Shown piece after piece: positions 1-10,076 of a stretch of 64,000 nucleotides of DNA; the stretch's first letter is position 1; every line of letters starts with the position of its first letter. Source of the stretch: Curvularia sp. ZM96 (taxonomy: Eukaryota; Ascomycota; Dothideomycetes; Pleosporales; Pleosporaceae); the NCBI GenBank assembly GCA_022457065.1, contig JAJGBQ010000002.1, forward strand, positions 1,116,001 to 1,180,000, written 5' to 3'. The notes beneath the pieces are model-generated. The model worked only from the letters and a program-made list of their open reading frames with translations. It ran no database searches and had not been told where the DNA came from. Position numbers and translations under genes: made by a program.

Positions 1-103
1 ACTTCCATTATCTCCTTCTCATCGATATCAGCTCAACATAGTACCTGCTCTCCCGCAACTTCATAGCACTTGTACTTGTCTCGAAAGATTCTATTGTCTA
101 TAA

Positions 104-178
104 AACCAACAAATACTCAAACTACTAACAAATACCCAAACTACTAACAAATACCCAAATTACTAACAAATACCCAAA
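104..178. repeat. 19-bp tandem repeat, about 4 copies
   Basis: Three near-identical 19-bp units lie at 122-140, 141-159 and 160-178, with a diverged copy at 104-121. Each unit has the core ACTAACAAATACCCAAA. The array sits about 50 bp downstream of the stop codon of the minus-strand lysozyme-like gene, so it may fall in its 3' UTR. There are no unique spacers, so it is a simple minisatellite and not a CRISPR array. Confidence 0.9.
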
Positions 179-226
179 CTCTCCTGCAAATTACTCCACC
201 CTCAATCAACAAACTTCCTCACCACC

Positions 227-862
227 TTAGTTCACCCAACCGGTCAGGCGGTTAGCAATGTCGCTGACATACGAAGCCGTAGCGCCCTGTCCATCGCTGA
301 GGTTTCCATTGTTGACGCTTCCGGAGTTGTACTCGCGGAGAGCAGGGTAGATGGACTCGCCGCTCCATTTGTCGCCGTGGGCCTTGAGGTTACCCTTGAA
401 GTGCTCGGTGCCTATGCGGACCATGTCGGTAATCTCAGCCTGTCTTTGTTAGTAGGGAACTTGCAAACATCATGGGGGAGGACTTACTTGGCTCACACCG
501 TGCCTGCCCGGGCAACCCGCGCATCCACCGCACTGCATCAAGCCACCAGTTGGAATGTTATCACCAGGGCTGAATGTAGTCTCTACACCGACATCGCCAT
601 GGCTCTCTTGCATGATAACTATTAGGGTTAATGTATTGCCTGGACATCTATCAATATCAGACTTACTGGCGAGGATAACGCGCTCGTCAACACCAATCTT
701 GGCGCACTCCTTGATAGCGTTCCAGATGCGGCCAATGTCTTCGCCAGTGTCACCGGTGGCAGCCATAGAAGACTTGTTGCGGTTGAACATGTCCTCGAAC
801 TGAATCCACTTGTCGATGGAAGGGAAGTTTTGCCAAGGGCCAGAGTAGTTGTGAGGAGCCAT
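227..862 (-). CDS. GH23/SLT lysozyme-like protein (putative peptidoglycan lytic enzyme)
   Basis: Three exons on the minus strand, 862-667, 618-488 and 439-227, give 179 aa. Both introns (619-666 and 440-487) are 48 bp, start GTAAGT and end AG. The protein shows the hallmark motifs of lytic transglycosylase/goose-type lysozyme folds. The catalytic-type Glu is E70 in I-I-M-Q-E-S-H-G. A G-L-M-Q motif follows, preceding a Cys/Gly-rich loop, and a late Y-N-S-G motif stands where the family has its third motif. In this family the Glu cleaves the MurNAc-GlcNAc bond of bacterial cell walls. The N-terminus (MAPHNYSGPW) is not a signal peptide, and the upstream sequence is A/C-rich leader with CATCAA repeats, so I see no missed secretion exon. 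The fold assignment is strong; substrate and location are inferred. Confidence 0.85.
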
Positions 863-3230
863 TGTTGGAGTTGGTTGGTATTGAAGACTAAAGTGTCAAA
901 TTGAGTAACTAAGTTTGAAGTGTTGTTGCGGTGCTTGATGTTGATGTTGATGTTGGATGTAAGGTGGCCACGAAGAAGACATTTATACTTCACGACCTTT
1001 TGGACCGGCCATGATATGGCCCCATGGCTAGATCATTCTCTCAGCCTCAAAAAGGATTCTCGGTCTGGTGCCTATCTTAGTTTTATTGGATGTCAGCTTA
1101 TACCTACCATTTCGAAGTATTCTATACTTGAAGCTGCTGGGGATGGTACCTACTGACATAGCCCATCACGGAGCGCCGTGCCGATTAGGAATATGGGGCT
1201 ATACACACGCCAAAAGGGGAAGACAATACTCGTATAGACTACTGCTGAGATTAAAGCATCTGGAACATTTCTTTGGGCATGATTACTATGCCCTTGACTA
1301 AAGCAGTTGGTTCAAAGGCCATGAGACCAGTAGTCTATACCGGAAGCCGCACGAGGGATGGTATACTAAGACCAGAAGGGCCATAGTTCGACGGCGATTA
1401 CTCAAAACGCAATTAACCATCTCCACATTTGACCGTCACGCACCTTTCTGGACATGGCAATGTCAGCAAAGTTATGCGAAAGCGTAAGGCCATGAGATCA
1501 AGCAGCTGAGCCAAAAATTTAAGCTTTTGAAACCCTGAAAAACCATGCTTAGCATAATCTTGTCCAATGACAATGAATGACTATGATGTTCTGTGGATCT
1601 AGTAAAGTTATGCCACGACACCTGAAACGTGGAAAAACACCACTATTTACATACTCACAACAACTCACGCTCAGTAAAATGCAAGCTTCCATCTTTTAAT
1701 CATTCAGGAAGAACACACGAACTCCATTCTGGAGCGAAAAGGTTTACAGTAGTCTGGTTAGTTTTCCGTGTGAGACTGCTGACGCCATCATGTTCACGGG
1801 GGGGCGCAGGGGTCATGCTAACTAAGCAGCTCATATTAAACCCGCGCCGCTTTCAGAAAACTTCCTAAATCTCTGCAAGCGCTCGACTATTATTCCTGAC
1901 TCTCTTAATTAGAACTCAGCTGCCACTAGGTTGAAGCTGTCTTTCTTATTCGCCACCCGAATCCATACATCCCGCCAGGGGATGTTTGCTGCCTAGAATT
2001 AAGTCTAACTTATACTACCGCCTACTGTTTCATGAAAAAAGTCACGTAATAAGATCTTGAGATGGTTGGGTGGGTACGGTCGTAGAAAATATGAAGACGA
2101 CATATTTATGCTTTGGTTTTTCTACTTGGTTCTTTTTTATATGATGAATAACTAAATATAACCTTAATTATCAAGTCTTTTCTCCTGCACTTGTTTCGCT
2201 AGTGTGTTTGAGAACCACACGCGAGTGAATCATCTTGTTGCTTGTTTCCAATCTTTCGACAGCGATCACGAACGGCTTGGGTGAGGCTGGACGAGAAGAG
2301 CGCATAGCGCCGGATTGATCCGTTTAATGGAAGAATTCCATATGCTCAGTCTCAGACTGCGCTTTGAAACCATGTCACAAACATAACAAACCTCCGAACG
2401 GTTCAATGCGACATGCTTCCTGCAGTTTGCAAGATAGTTGCATTTTAGAATGTCTGCGGTACCTAGTTGTATGTAACACCACTCGACTAGTTTTACTCAC
2501 GTGCAGTGCCTGTCTTGTAATAGTCCGGTCATCAATAAAGGCAGTCTGCACATCGGTCCGACGCATGTTCCTCGGTACTAGAAGCTGACTTGACTAGGAA
2601 GAGAAGTCACGGCGTATAGCATACCGTGTCATCTGAATGTCATCGCAGGCCTTCAAATGAACGCGACTGGTCTGTGAACGCAGCTGGTCTGTACCAATCG
2701 GTATGAAGGCCTGGCCGAGAACTGCACTCGACCGGTGCGGACTTTCATTGAAGAGCCGCTCAACAATGATAAAAAGCAGCAGCGTTTTGCTTTTGTTATT
2801 GCACGGCTACCACATCCAGCTTCGGATTGCGGTAGTGACAATAGGTAGCGCATCGGAGCCGATAGGGACAGGACCGAGTACGACATTCGCCGCAGAACGT
2901 CCGTCGTTGCAAACTGCCCCACGTACGGGAAAGGCGAGCACGTTGGGCCAGAGAGCAATCAAAGAATACCGCCTTGAATATATTGTGGTATGCAGCAGTG
3001 TCCATGTGTCTGTGGCTGGCTGCCGCACCCGGTGTTTCAACCGGATGCGAGACATTGACGAGCGGATTTCAGGGTCCGCTGGGCGCTCACGTGACGATGA
3101 CGCGGCGGGTTGTCCTAAGGTTGCGCCATCTGAGGCAGTGCCTCTTCTATCCTTGAACTCCCCTTTGCATTGATTCCACATCGTTCTTCATTCTCTTAGC
3201 ACTTGATTTTGACCCCGAACGATACCTACC
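863..3230. other. 2.4-kb intergenic region, no supported gene
   Basis: The first 100 bases are the A/C-rich leader of the lysozyme-like gene. The stretch 1300-2350 is relatively AT-rich. Open frames here are short and overlap on both strands, with no recognisable domain and no consistent splice pattern. The last few hundred bases should hold the promoter of the DUF7728 gene. I see no tRNA or transposon ends. Confidence 0.6.
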
Positions 3231-4410
3231 ATGTCTCCTAGCAAGCTGGGCGTCTTTGCGAACTTGGCGCTGGCCGCCAGCGCCGTCCTCATCCCTTCCA
3301 CCATGAACATGGAGGACGCTGGCGAAGGCCACGCCTTGGAAGCGCTTGCGGTCAACCCGCTGCAGCGATCCGTGGCGCTTGAATGCCCAGACTGCGCTCT
3401 CGCAACCCTAGACGGAGAGTCGCTCACGTGGAAGGCTGATGCAGGCAACACATTCGTATGTTGTGGATCCTCGGACTAATGTCCCGTATGCTAACCTTCA
3501 GCAGCGCCTGGACTTTGACGTCGGACCTCAGGACGACACTCTCAACCTTGACAGCTTCCAAATATTCCCTCCTTCAGTCGGCGTGGCCTTTCACCCATTC
3601 CATGTGACACAAATTGACCCATCTTCGGAAGATGATGTGCGCCTGCGTATTACAAGCTTCGAGTTTGAATTCAACGGCGCAGAGACCATTTCGGAAGAAG
3701 GCACTGAACTACTGCCGATGGTTCTCAAGATTACGTCGGTTGAGAACATGGCCGTGAACCCTCCTGCGCTTCAGATCAACATGCTCAAGGACGCAGAGGG
3801 CCGCCTCATGATTGCGTCCTTCAACAAGGCCGAGCCCAGCCAAGCTAGACCTTCGGAGAAGGACTGCAACGAATGGCCTCTATACTGCAAGTGGAAGGGC
3901 ATCATGGCCGACCGGTTCGAGCAGTTCAAGCACATGGGCAAGCCTAGACCCGGATGCCACAAGCGACCCCACAACCCTATGGAGCACGAGACGACTCACG
4001 GCAAGCCTCCGCACCGCTTCCACCCCGGCAGGCCTCACCCTGGCCACCATGATCATCCTCACGGCCCCCACCACGGCCACCACCGCTTTGCCATGTTTGC
4101 TCGCCGGGCCTTCTTCACGATCTTCGTACCCATTCTCATTGGTGTGTTTGCCGGTACTCTTACCTACCTGGTTGGTATGGCGCTAGGATGCCTCATTGCC
4201 ATGACGGTTGCCAAGTTCCGTGGCCAGAGCTACCGACCGATTGCTCTCCGTGAGGAGGACGTTGAGGATGTGGAAGATGATGACGATGTCGAGCAGGGTG
4301 TCAAGGCGGCTGAGCAGGGCGAGAAGGAGGTGTATGCCGAGCTGCCAGCGTACGAGGCTCCTCCGGTGTACGAGGAGGCAACAGACAAGAACGTCGACGA
4401 GGCAAAGTAG
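3231..4410 (+). CDS. DUF7728-type single-pass membrane protein with His-rich ectodomain and PPxY tail
   Basis: Two exons, 3231-3455 and 3502-4410, are joined across a 46-bp intron (GTATGT..TTCAG) and give 377 aa. The ATG has a good fungal context (CTACCATGTC). The N-terminus has a signal-like hydrophobic stretch (residues 5-20). The middle resembles fungal DUF7728 proteins, with C-x2-C near the end of exon 1 and a C-K-W-K-G-I-M-A-D-R block. A strongly His/Pro-rich segment follows at about residues 227-273. One transmembrane helix lies at about 279-310. The acidic tail carries a P-P-V-Y motif at 362-365, the type bound by WW domains of Rsp5-family ubiquitin ligases. I infer a secretory-pathway or plasma-membrane protein with a cytosolic tail. 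Its function is unknown. The His-rich segment could bind metal, but nothing here proves it. Confidence 0.85.
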
Positions 4411-5221
4411 AGCAGTGGCGAGTTTGGACAGAGGCATGATGGGATGGAAGCGACGCGTAGATGTTGATGGACAGACTGTAACGGTACCCTCGCTCCTTGA
4501 TATAGTAGGCGTTTAAATAGCTAGTATGAGAAACGGATCCTTTGTCTTTGAGTCAGTGCAGTATTTCGCCACATGAATGTCTCGTGACGCGGGGGCTGTT
4601 GAGATTCATGGTGTCTCCAGCTTGCAGCGTGCAGCGTGCCTGTGTATAGGTAAAATGGCCACGCCTGAGCATTAAGACCGCGAGGACGTGCCGTAACAAA
4701 ATATTTCCGTAACCAAGTCTCAGGGAAATTTCCACAGACAGCACGACGACTGTGGACTGCCCTCCACACGGCTATACCAGTCGGCCATGGTGGTGGTGGA
4801 GGACGCGTCGGGGTTTGGTGTTCTGCGCACGGGCCACGCTGTGCCAGGGACCGCAGCCGCAACCCGCGCAGGCCGCGCGCCTGCCCTGCCAGGGCGCAAT
4901 TGCAAGAGCAGCTTTCCAGGCGTTTGATTCTGGTCGCAATTTGAAGGGGCAACGCCGCCTTTTTTTGCTTTGATGCTCCAACCCGCCTCCGCCCCAACTC
5001 GGCTTAGCGCCACCGCTCTCGACTGTGTGATCTCGAGGCAGCCGCCGCGCCCGCCCTCGTCTATATAACTTGCCCGCCCACCCACGCGCCCTCTTCCCTT
5101 TCTTCTCTTTTCGCAACCCCCAGCTTTTCCCATCTCAACCACCAACCCCACCCTCTACTGACGTCTATCCGCGTCTGTATCCAACCACCATCAACTTCCA
5201 TCTTACCAACACTCTACCAAC
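4411..5221. other. Intergenic region with histone H4 promoter and 5' UTR
   Basis: No supported gene. GC-rich sequence passes into a pyrimidine-rich leader from about 5090. No divergent H3 gene precedes this H4; the upstream neighbour is the unrelated DUF7728 gene on the same strand. Open frames on the minus strand here lack any domain. Confidence 0.6.
5062..5068 (+). promoter_or_regulatory. TATA box of histone H4
   Basis: TATATAA lies about 155 bp upstream of the H4 start codon, inside a GC-rich flank and just before a long CT-rich leader. That is the usual arrangement for a highly expressed fungal gene. Confidence 0.55.
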
Positions 5222-5768
5222 ATGACTGGACGTAAGTACATTACCATTTCCTTGTTGCTCGCCGTCGCGCCCTGCGTGGTTGGTGTTGCATCGCCGTCTG
5301 CGCCTCGCCCGTGAGGCGCGCTTGTGCTTGGTGTTGAGGCTCAACGCGTCGCCCCACTATTGCGCCGCGCATCTCAACGCCTCTCACCTGCACACCGCGA
5401 CGGCGCTGTCGCTGTCTCTTCCTACGCCTGCTATCCTCGCTGCAGCATGCTAACATCTCTCTCCAGGCGGCAAAGGTGGCAAGGGCCTCGGCAAGGGCGG
5501 TGCCAAGCGTCACCGAAAGATTCTTCGTGACAACATCCAGGGTATCACCAAGCCCGCCATCCGTCGTCTCGCTCGTCGTGGTGGTGTCAAGCGTATCTCT
5601 GCCATGATCTACGAGGAGACCCGTGGTGTCCTCAAGACCTTCCTCGAGAGCGTCATCCGCGATGCTGTCACATACACTGAGCACGCCAAGCGCAAGACCG
5701 TCACCTCGCTCGACGTTGTCTACGCCCTCAAGCGCCAGGGCCGTACCCTCTACGGTTTCGGTGGTTAA
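5222..5768 (+). CDS. Histone H4
   Basis: Exon 1 (5222-5231) encodes only M-T-G and the first base of Arg. A 235-bp intron (GTAAGT..CTCCAG) follows, then exon 2 (5467-5768). The product is 103 aa, the full family length. It has the acetylatable tail (S/T-G-R-G-K-G-G-K-G-L-G-K), the K-R-H-R-K basic patch and the C-terminal R-T-L-Y-G-F-G-G. It forms the nucleosome core as an H3-H4 tetramer. Many filamentous fungi have one H4 divergent from H3 plus a second, separate H4 gene. This one has no H3 beside it, so it looks like the separate copy. The intron position, directly after the first few codons, agrees with known fungal H4 genes. Confidence 0.98.
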
Positions 5769-5949
5769 GCTTCTCGTCACACATTGTTTATGGATATGAT
5801 CTGGTCACGGCTATTGGTCTCTACGGCGTTTACTTATGGGTGGTATGGGAATGATCAATATATGAAGCTTCCGTCTTCATTTTGGCTAGTCAAAGTCAAT
5901 GCAAACACGTTCAATGCACTCATCTTGGCAACTTTGTGTGGTGTTCTCT

Positions 5950-6684
5950 CTAATCCGTACTCGTTTGTGATGGTATCGTCTTGTCCTGTAGCCCTACCCA
6001 GCTCCCCACGGCTTCTTCCACAGCCTTGCACGTGCCCGTTACCCCAAATAGCCCGCCCTCTATCCTAATGCTTTCCAGACTCCACCTCTTCAGCTCGTCA
6101 TTGACACTCTCGACGCCATCCTCAACCACCAACACATCATATCCTCTATCGCTCGCCTCTCTTACCGTGCTACTAACACAAGCATCCGCCGTGACGCCAC
6201 AAACCACGAGATTCTTTATGCCCTTGGCCCGCAGCGCGAGATCCAACTCTGTATGCGCAAATGCCCCACGACCCGGTTTATCAATGACCAACTCTCCCTC
6301 CAGTGGCTTGAGCTCGCTCACAAAATCATGGCCCTCATCCCCTCTGACTAACAGTCGCCCCAATGGCCCTCGGCTTCCTATTGCCGCTCCGTTTACAGCA
6401 CTCCTGTGCGCCTCTCGGCTGCTCACCGTCCCCAGATGCGCTTCGTGCCCTTCACGCGTATGTATGACGTGGAAGCCAGCATCCCGGAATATGGACAAGA
6501 GCGAGGACAGACGCGGAATCAAGCCGCTGAATCGTGTGATGGAGTATCCCGCTGAGGAAAGATAGCCGCCTGGATGCAGAAAGTCACGTTGCATGTCTAT
6601 GACAACGAGGGCGGTTGTGCTGGGATGCAGAGTCGACGAGTGTGGGAAAGCATAAGGAACTGTGCTGGGTATTTGTGTTGCCAT
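5950..6684 (-). CDS. Isochorismatase-family cysteine hydrolase
   Basis: A single exon of 244 aa with the complete triad of the family: D30 (V-V-I-D-M-Q-R-D-F), K136 (V-I-D-K-P-G-R-G-A-F) and C169 (V-C-G-V-T-A-D-A-C-V). Members hydrolyse amide or related bonds through the Cys; examples are biuret amidohydrolase, ureidoacrylate amidohydrolase and nicotinamidase. The G-R-G-A-F loop and T-A-D-A-C-V nucleophile region fit the plant/fungal amidohydrolase subgroup, but the substrate cannot be read from sequence alone. No signal peptide, so it is probably cytosolic. The gene ends 181 bp from the end of histone H4 (convergent). It starts 893 bp from an oppositely oriented permease gene, which hints at a shared nitrogen-metabolism role. 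Confidence 0.9.
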   Translation of the reverse strand: MATQIPSTVPYAFPHSSTLHPSTTALVVIDMQRDFLHPGGYLSSAGYSITRFSGLIPRLSSLLSIFRDAGFHVIHTREGHEAHLGTVSSREAHRSAVNGAAIGSRGPLGRLLVRGDEGHDFVSELKPLEGELVIDKPGRGAFAHTELDLALRAKGIKNLVVCGVTADACVSSTVREASDRGYDVLVVEDGVESVNDELKRWSLESIRIEGGLFGVTGTCKAVEEAVGSWVGLQDKTIPSQTSTD

Positions 6685-7577
6685 TGCAAGAAGAGAAGAT
6701 GGATGCTGCGCACAGCATACTCAGAGAAGAAAAGACGATGGCCATTCCCACGACATGGTATTCCTAATCCCAGGCAAGCCAGATGCTTACCAAGTGCTCT
6801 GACTAAACTCGAAGACTGAAATTTGGTGCTCTTGCTGCGAGCGATAACGGATCCAGTAGACTATCCACTATCAGCTGGGAAGAGGATCCGCAATACCTTC
6901 CATCTCCACACTTCTTCCTCGTGTTCCAACTCTCATCCATCAGTTCCAACAACACAACGTTTCCGTCTTACCTTCTCCCATCCCCAGCACACGATATATA
7001 AAAAACAAAAAAATCTCACAAACTACTGGAACCCATCCGAAAACAAGCTCTCGCTACAAACCACGCCACCCCATCTCCGTTTATCCTATCCCCGGGCCCC
7101 ACCTCTTAGACGCAGGAACCCCCCGGTTCAAGCTTGTCATTATCCATCCCCCTATCAGGGACCAATCGCACCCCCTCATCACAACCCTCCTTTCTCCGCG
7201 ATAAGAAAGTGCAACCTAACCCCACTCTCCAAACTTGGCCAGTCTGAGTTCGTATAGAACGAGCCACATTTTTTTAACGGGCCTGGGGCGTTTTTTTTGT
7301 ATGTGTGTGTGTCGTTATCTCGATGTCTTGTATGGTCAGGTCGTGTGTGGCGCCTATCTATATCTCTCTTTTTTCTTTACTCAGGCATGTTGTACGACGA
7401 CGGCCGAGATATGCGGGTGTGTATGTGTAGGGGTTAGAGAATATATCCGTATTGCATAAATCTGCTGATCTCTTTTTTTTGAAGGGCATCTTTTCACTTT
7501 CTTGCTTGCTTGCTTTCTCTCGCTGCTCTCTTGTTTGACTTGTTTTGATAAGAGATCAGGTTGAAGGGATTGGCATC
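6685..7577. promoter_or_regulatory. Divergent promoter region, cysteine hydrolase / permease
   Basis: No gene in this 893-bp region. It holds five WGATAR-type (GATA-factor) hexamers on either strand, near 6867, 7150, 7315, 7355 and 7546, against about 1.7 expected by chance in random sequence. Nitrogen-regulated fungal genes use such sites, but the number is modest and the assignment is an inference. Confidence 0.35.
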
Positions 7578-9322
7578 ATGGATACGCTGGATGAGAAGGA
7601 GAAAAAGGTGCTTGATACCGCGGGTACGAGCGACGATGATGTGCTGGCGCAGCTTGGATATACGCAGGGTGAGCATGGCTGAGATATCGTTGTGAGGCAA
7701 TGTGCTAATGCCTGGTGGCAGAGTTGAAGCGCAGTTTCGGGCTGCTGGGTATGGTTGGCTTCTCCTTCAGTATCGTCACGTCATGGACCGCGCTCTCTGG
7801 TGTCCTTGTGATTGGCGTAGAATCTGGCGGCCCACCCGTCATGGTCTGGGGCTGGGCTGCGGTGTGCTTAGTTACGCTTGCAGTTGCGTATTCCATGGCT
7901 GAGATGTGCAGCGCGTAGGAAGCCCCATTTCCCAGCGCCGAGAGTTTGGCTGACGATTCTAGGTATCCTGTTGCTGGTGGTCAGTACAGTTGGGTGGCTA
8001 TACTGGCTCCAACGCGCTGGGCGAGGTCTATGAGCTATCTTTGTGGATGGTTAGTTCAAAAAGCGACTCATCTTTGTGACACTGGCTGACCCTCTAGGTT
8101 CATGTTGATCGGTATCATATGCATGGGCGCAGTCAACAACTTCGTCGCTACAAACTTCGTGCTCGGGGTTGCTCAGTTGAACTACGGCTTCACCATCGAA
8201 CGCTGGCATACTGTCCTGATCGCATACCTCATCACATGGCTCGCAGCCGGCTCAAACATCTACTTCCCGCATATCCTCAACAAGCTCTCCAAAGCCATTT
8301 TCATCTGGAACCTAACCGCTTTCGTCGTGTGTCTGATCACTATTCTGGCTACCAACAAGGAGAAGCAGTCCGCGAGCTACGTATTCAGCGATTTTCAAAA
8401 CTTCACCGGATGGAATGCGCCGTACGCTACCTGCCTTGGCCTGCTGCAGTCGGCCTTTGGAATGTGCTGCTACGACGCGCCATCGCATATGACGGAAGAA
8501 ATCAAGGATGCGCGCAAGCAGGCGCCTCGTGCCATTGTCATGGCAGTCTACATTGGCTGCTTTACCGGCTTCGCATGGCTCGTCGCGCTGTGTTTCTGCA
8601 TGGGTGATCTTGAAGCTACCGGAAGCACCCCAACAGGAGTGCCCGTGATTGAAATCATATTTCACTCTACGAAGAGCGTTGGGGGAACGTCGACACTGGC
8701 CTCGATGATAGCCATCATTGCCATTGTCTGCGCCAACTCGCTCATGGCAGAGGGATCTCGGGCTGTGTATGCATTCGCTCGCGATAACGGACTGCCATTC
8801 TCGGACACACTGAGCACTGTCTCGAAGAGATCAGTTCCCGTGTATGCTGTCCTGCTGACTGCTGTTGTCCAAATGGCCTTCAACTCGATCTACTTTGGCA
8901 CGACAACCGGTTTCAACACCATCATTGCCATTGCTACCCAAGGATTTTGTAAGTTAGGACCTAAGAACTCACAGTCGCATATACTAACTACCCTTGCCAT
9001 AGATCTATCATACCTAATGCCCCTTCTCTCCCGTATCCTCGCCCACTTTACCGGGAAAAAGACACGTCTGGAAGGCCCCTACTCGCTCGGACGATGGGGC
9101 ATTGTCCTCAACATCATTGGTTTCCTATATCTCGGCTTCATATGCGTCATTTCCAACCTACCCAGCGTCACGCCCGTCACAAGCGAGAACATGAACTACA
9201 CGTCTGCCGCTACCGGTGTCGTTATGCTGGTTAGTCTTGTATTCTGGATCATGACGGGCAGGAAGAAGTTTACGGGGCCTGTGTATGACGATTTGGTGAA
9301 TACAAGTAGAGTTGTGGCGTAG
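7578..9322 (+). CDS. APC-superfamily amino-acid/GABA/choline-type permease
   Basis: Five exons, 7578-7668, 7722-7914, 7963-8049, 8098-8948 and 9003-9322, give 513 aa. The last intron (54 bp) has no in-frame stop but has a clear GTAAGT..CATAG structure. About 12 hydrophobic segments follow a short acidic cytosolic N-terminus ending L-A-Q-L-G-Y-T-Q-E-L-K-R-S-F. That start and the G-M-V-G-F-S-F-S-I first helix mark the eukaryotic GABA/choline (Uga4/Hnm1) branch of the amino-acid-polyamine-choline transporters. It should act at the plasma membrane or vacuole as a substrate:H+ symporter. Substrate is unassigned. It is divergent from the cysteine hydrolase, and uptake of a small nitrogen compound is a reasonable but unproven guess. 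Confidence 0.92.
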
Positions 9323-10076
9323 GGCGAGGGTGTGGAGCCGCGATGAAACAGGCCCTGGGTGTGTCGACGGGAGATTATCATTTAGCGCCATGCTTGGCTT
9401 TCCTAATATGAATTCTGTGCTTGAAGGGAGTACTGTGTAAATACATATGTGATGCAGTAAGAAAGTAAAAGGGGTTGGAAAGGTAGCTTGTAAAGGGGGA
9501 GTAAGAGATCTACGTTCTGTGCAAAAAGAGATGAATTCACGTTTGAGGGCCGGGCGTATGGGGACGTGAAAAGAAAAGTATCAGGCACTAGCTCAGATGC
9601 ATGATCATAAAGTAGGTGGTTAAATGAAATAATGTAATTTACTTTGCCATCTATGTTATGCCGCATGCATGTCACGCCCAAATCTCCCTTATTCACAATG
9701 TCTGTACCCAACTAGAATTATGCTATTCTAAGTCGGCACCAGTGGTCTTTGTCATATAAATACATTTTATGTGGTTTAGAGACACTACAAGGCATTTTGG
9801 CAGCATTTAGTCATTTCAGCATTTCTTCCATTTGCATTCACTGTGCTGCCTTGTCGAACTTTGGCAGCATCAGCAGTTCTCACTAGTGAAAGGGCTGCAG
9901 CAGCTAGCAGCGCGTGCTTTGAGCAGGGAAGTCTTCCCGCCCAGTGTGGAGACTAGTGTCGGGGCTAGCGCCGGACGCGGCGTCTTAGCGCGTTGGACAA
10001 TGCCAACAAAGAAGCTAGCCACGCATAAAGACTTCGAGGTTGAGGTTGCGGTGAGCAAACCCCAAGTTCCGCCGTC
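9323..10076. other. Intergenic region, 754 bp
   Basis: 3' region of the permease and promoter of the coiled-coil gene. I see no gene, RNA or repeat. Confidence 0.6.

Noticed and set aside
104..178. CRISPR-like repeat array
   Set aside because: Direct tandem repeats without unique spacers in a eukaryotic genome.
5241..5780. Minus-strand open frame covering histone H4
   Set aside because: Antisense shadow of H4, whose sequence is unambiguous.
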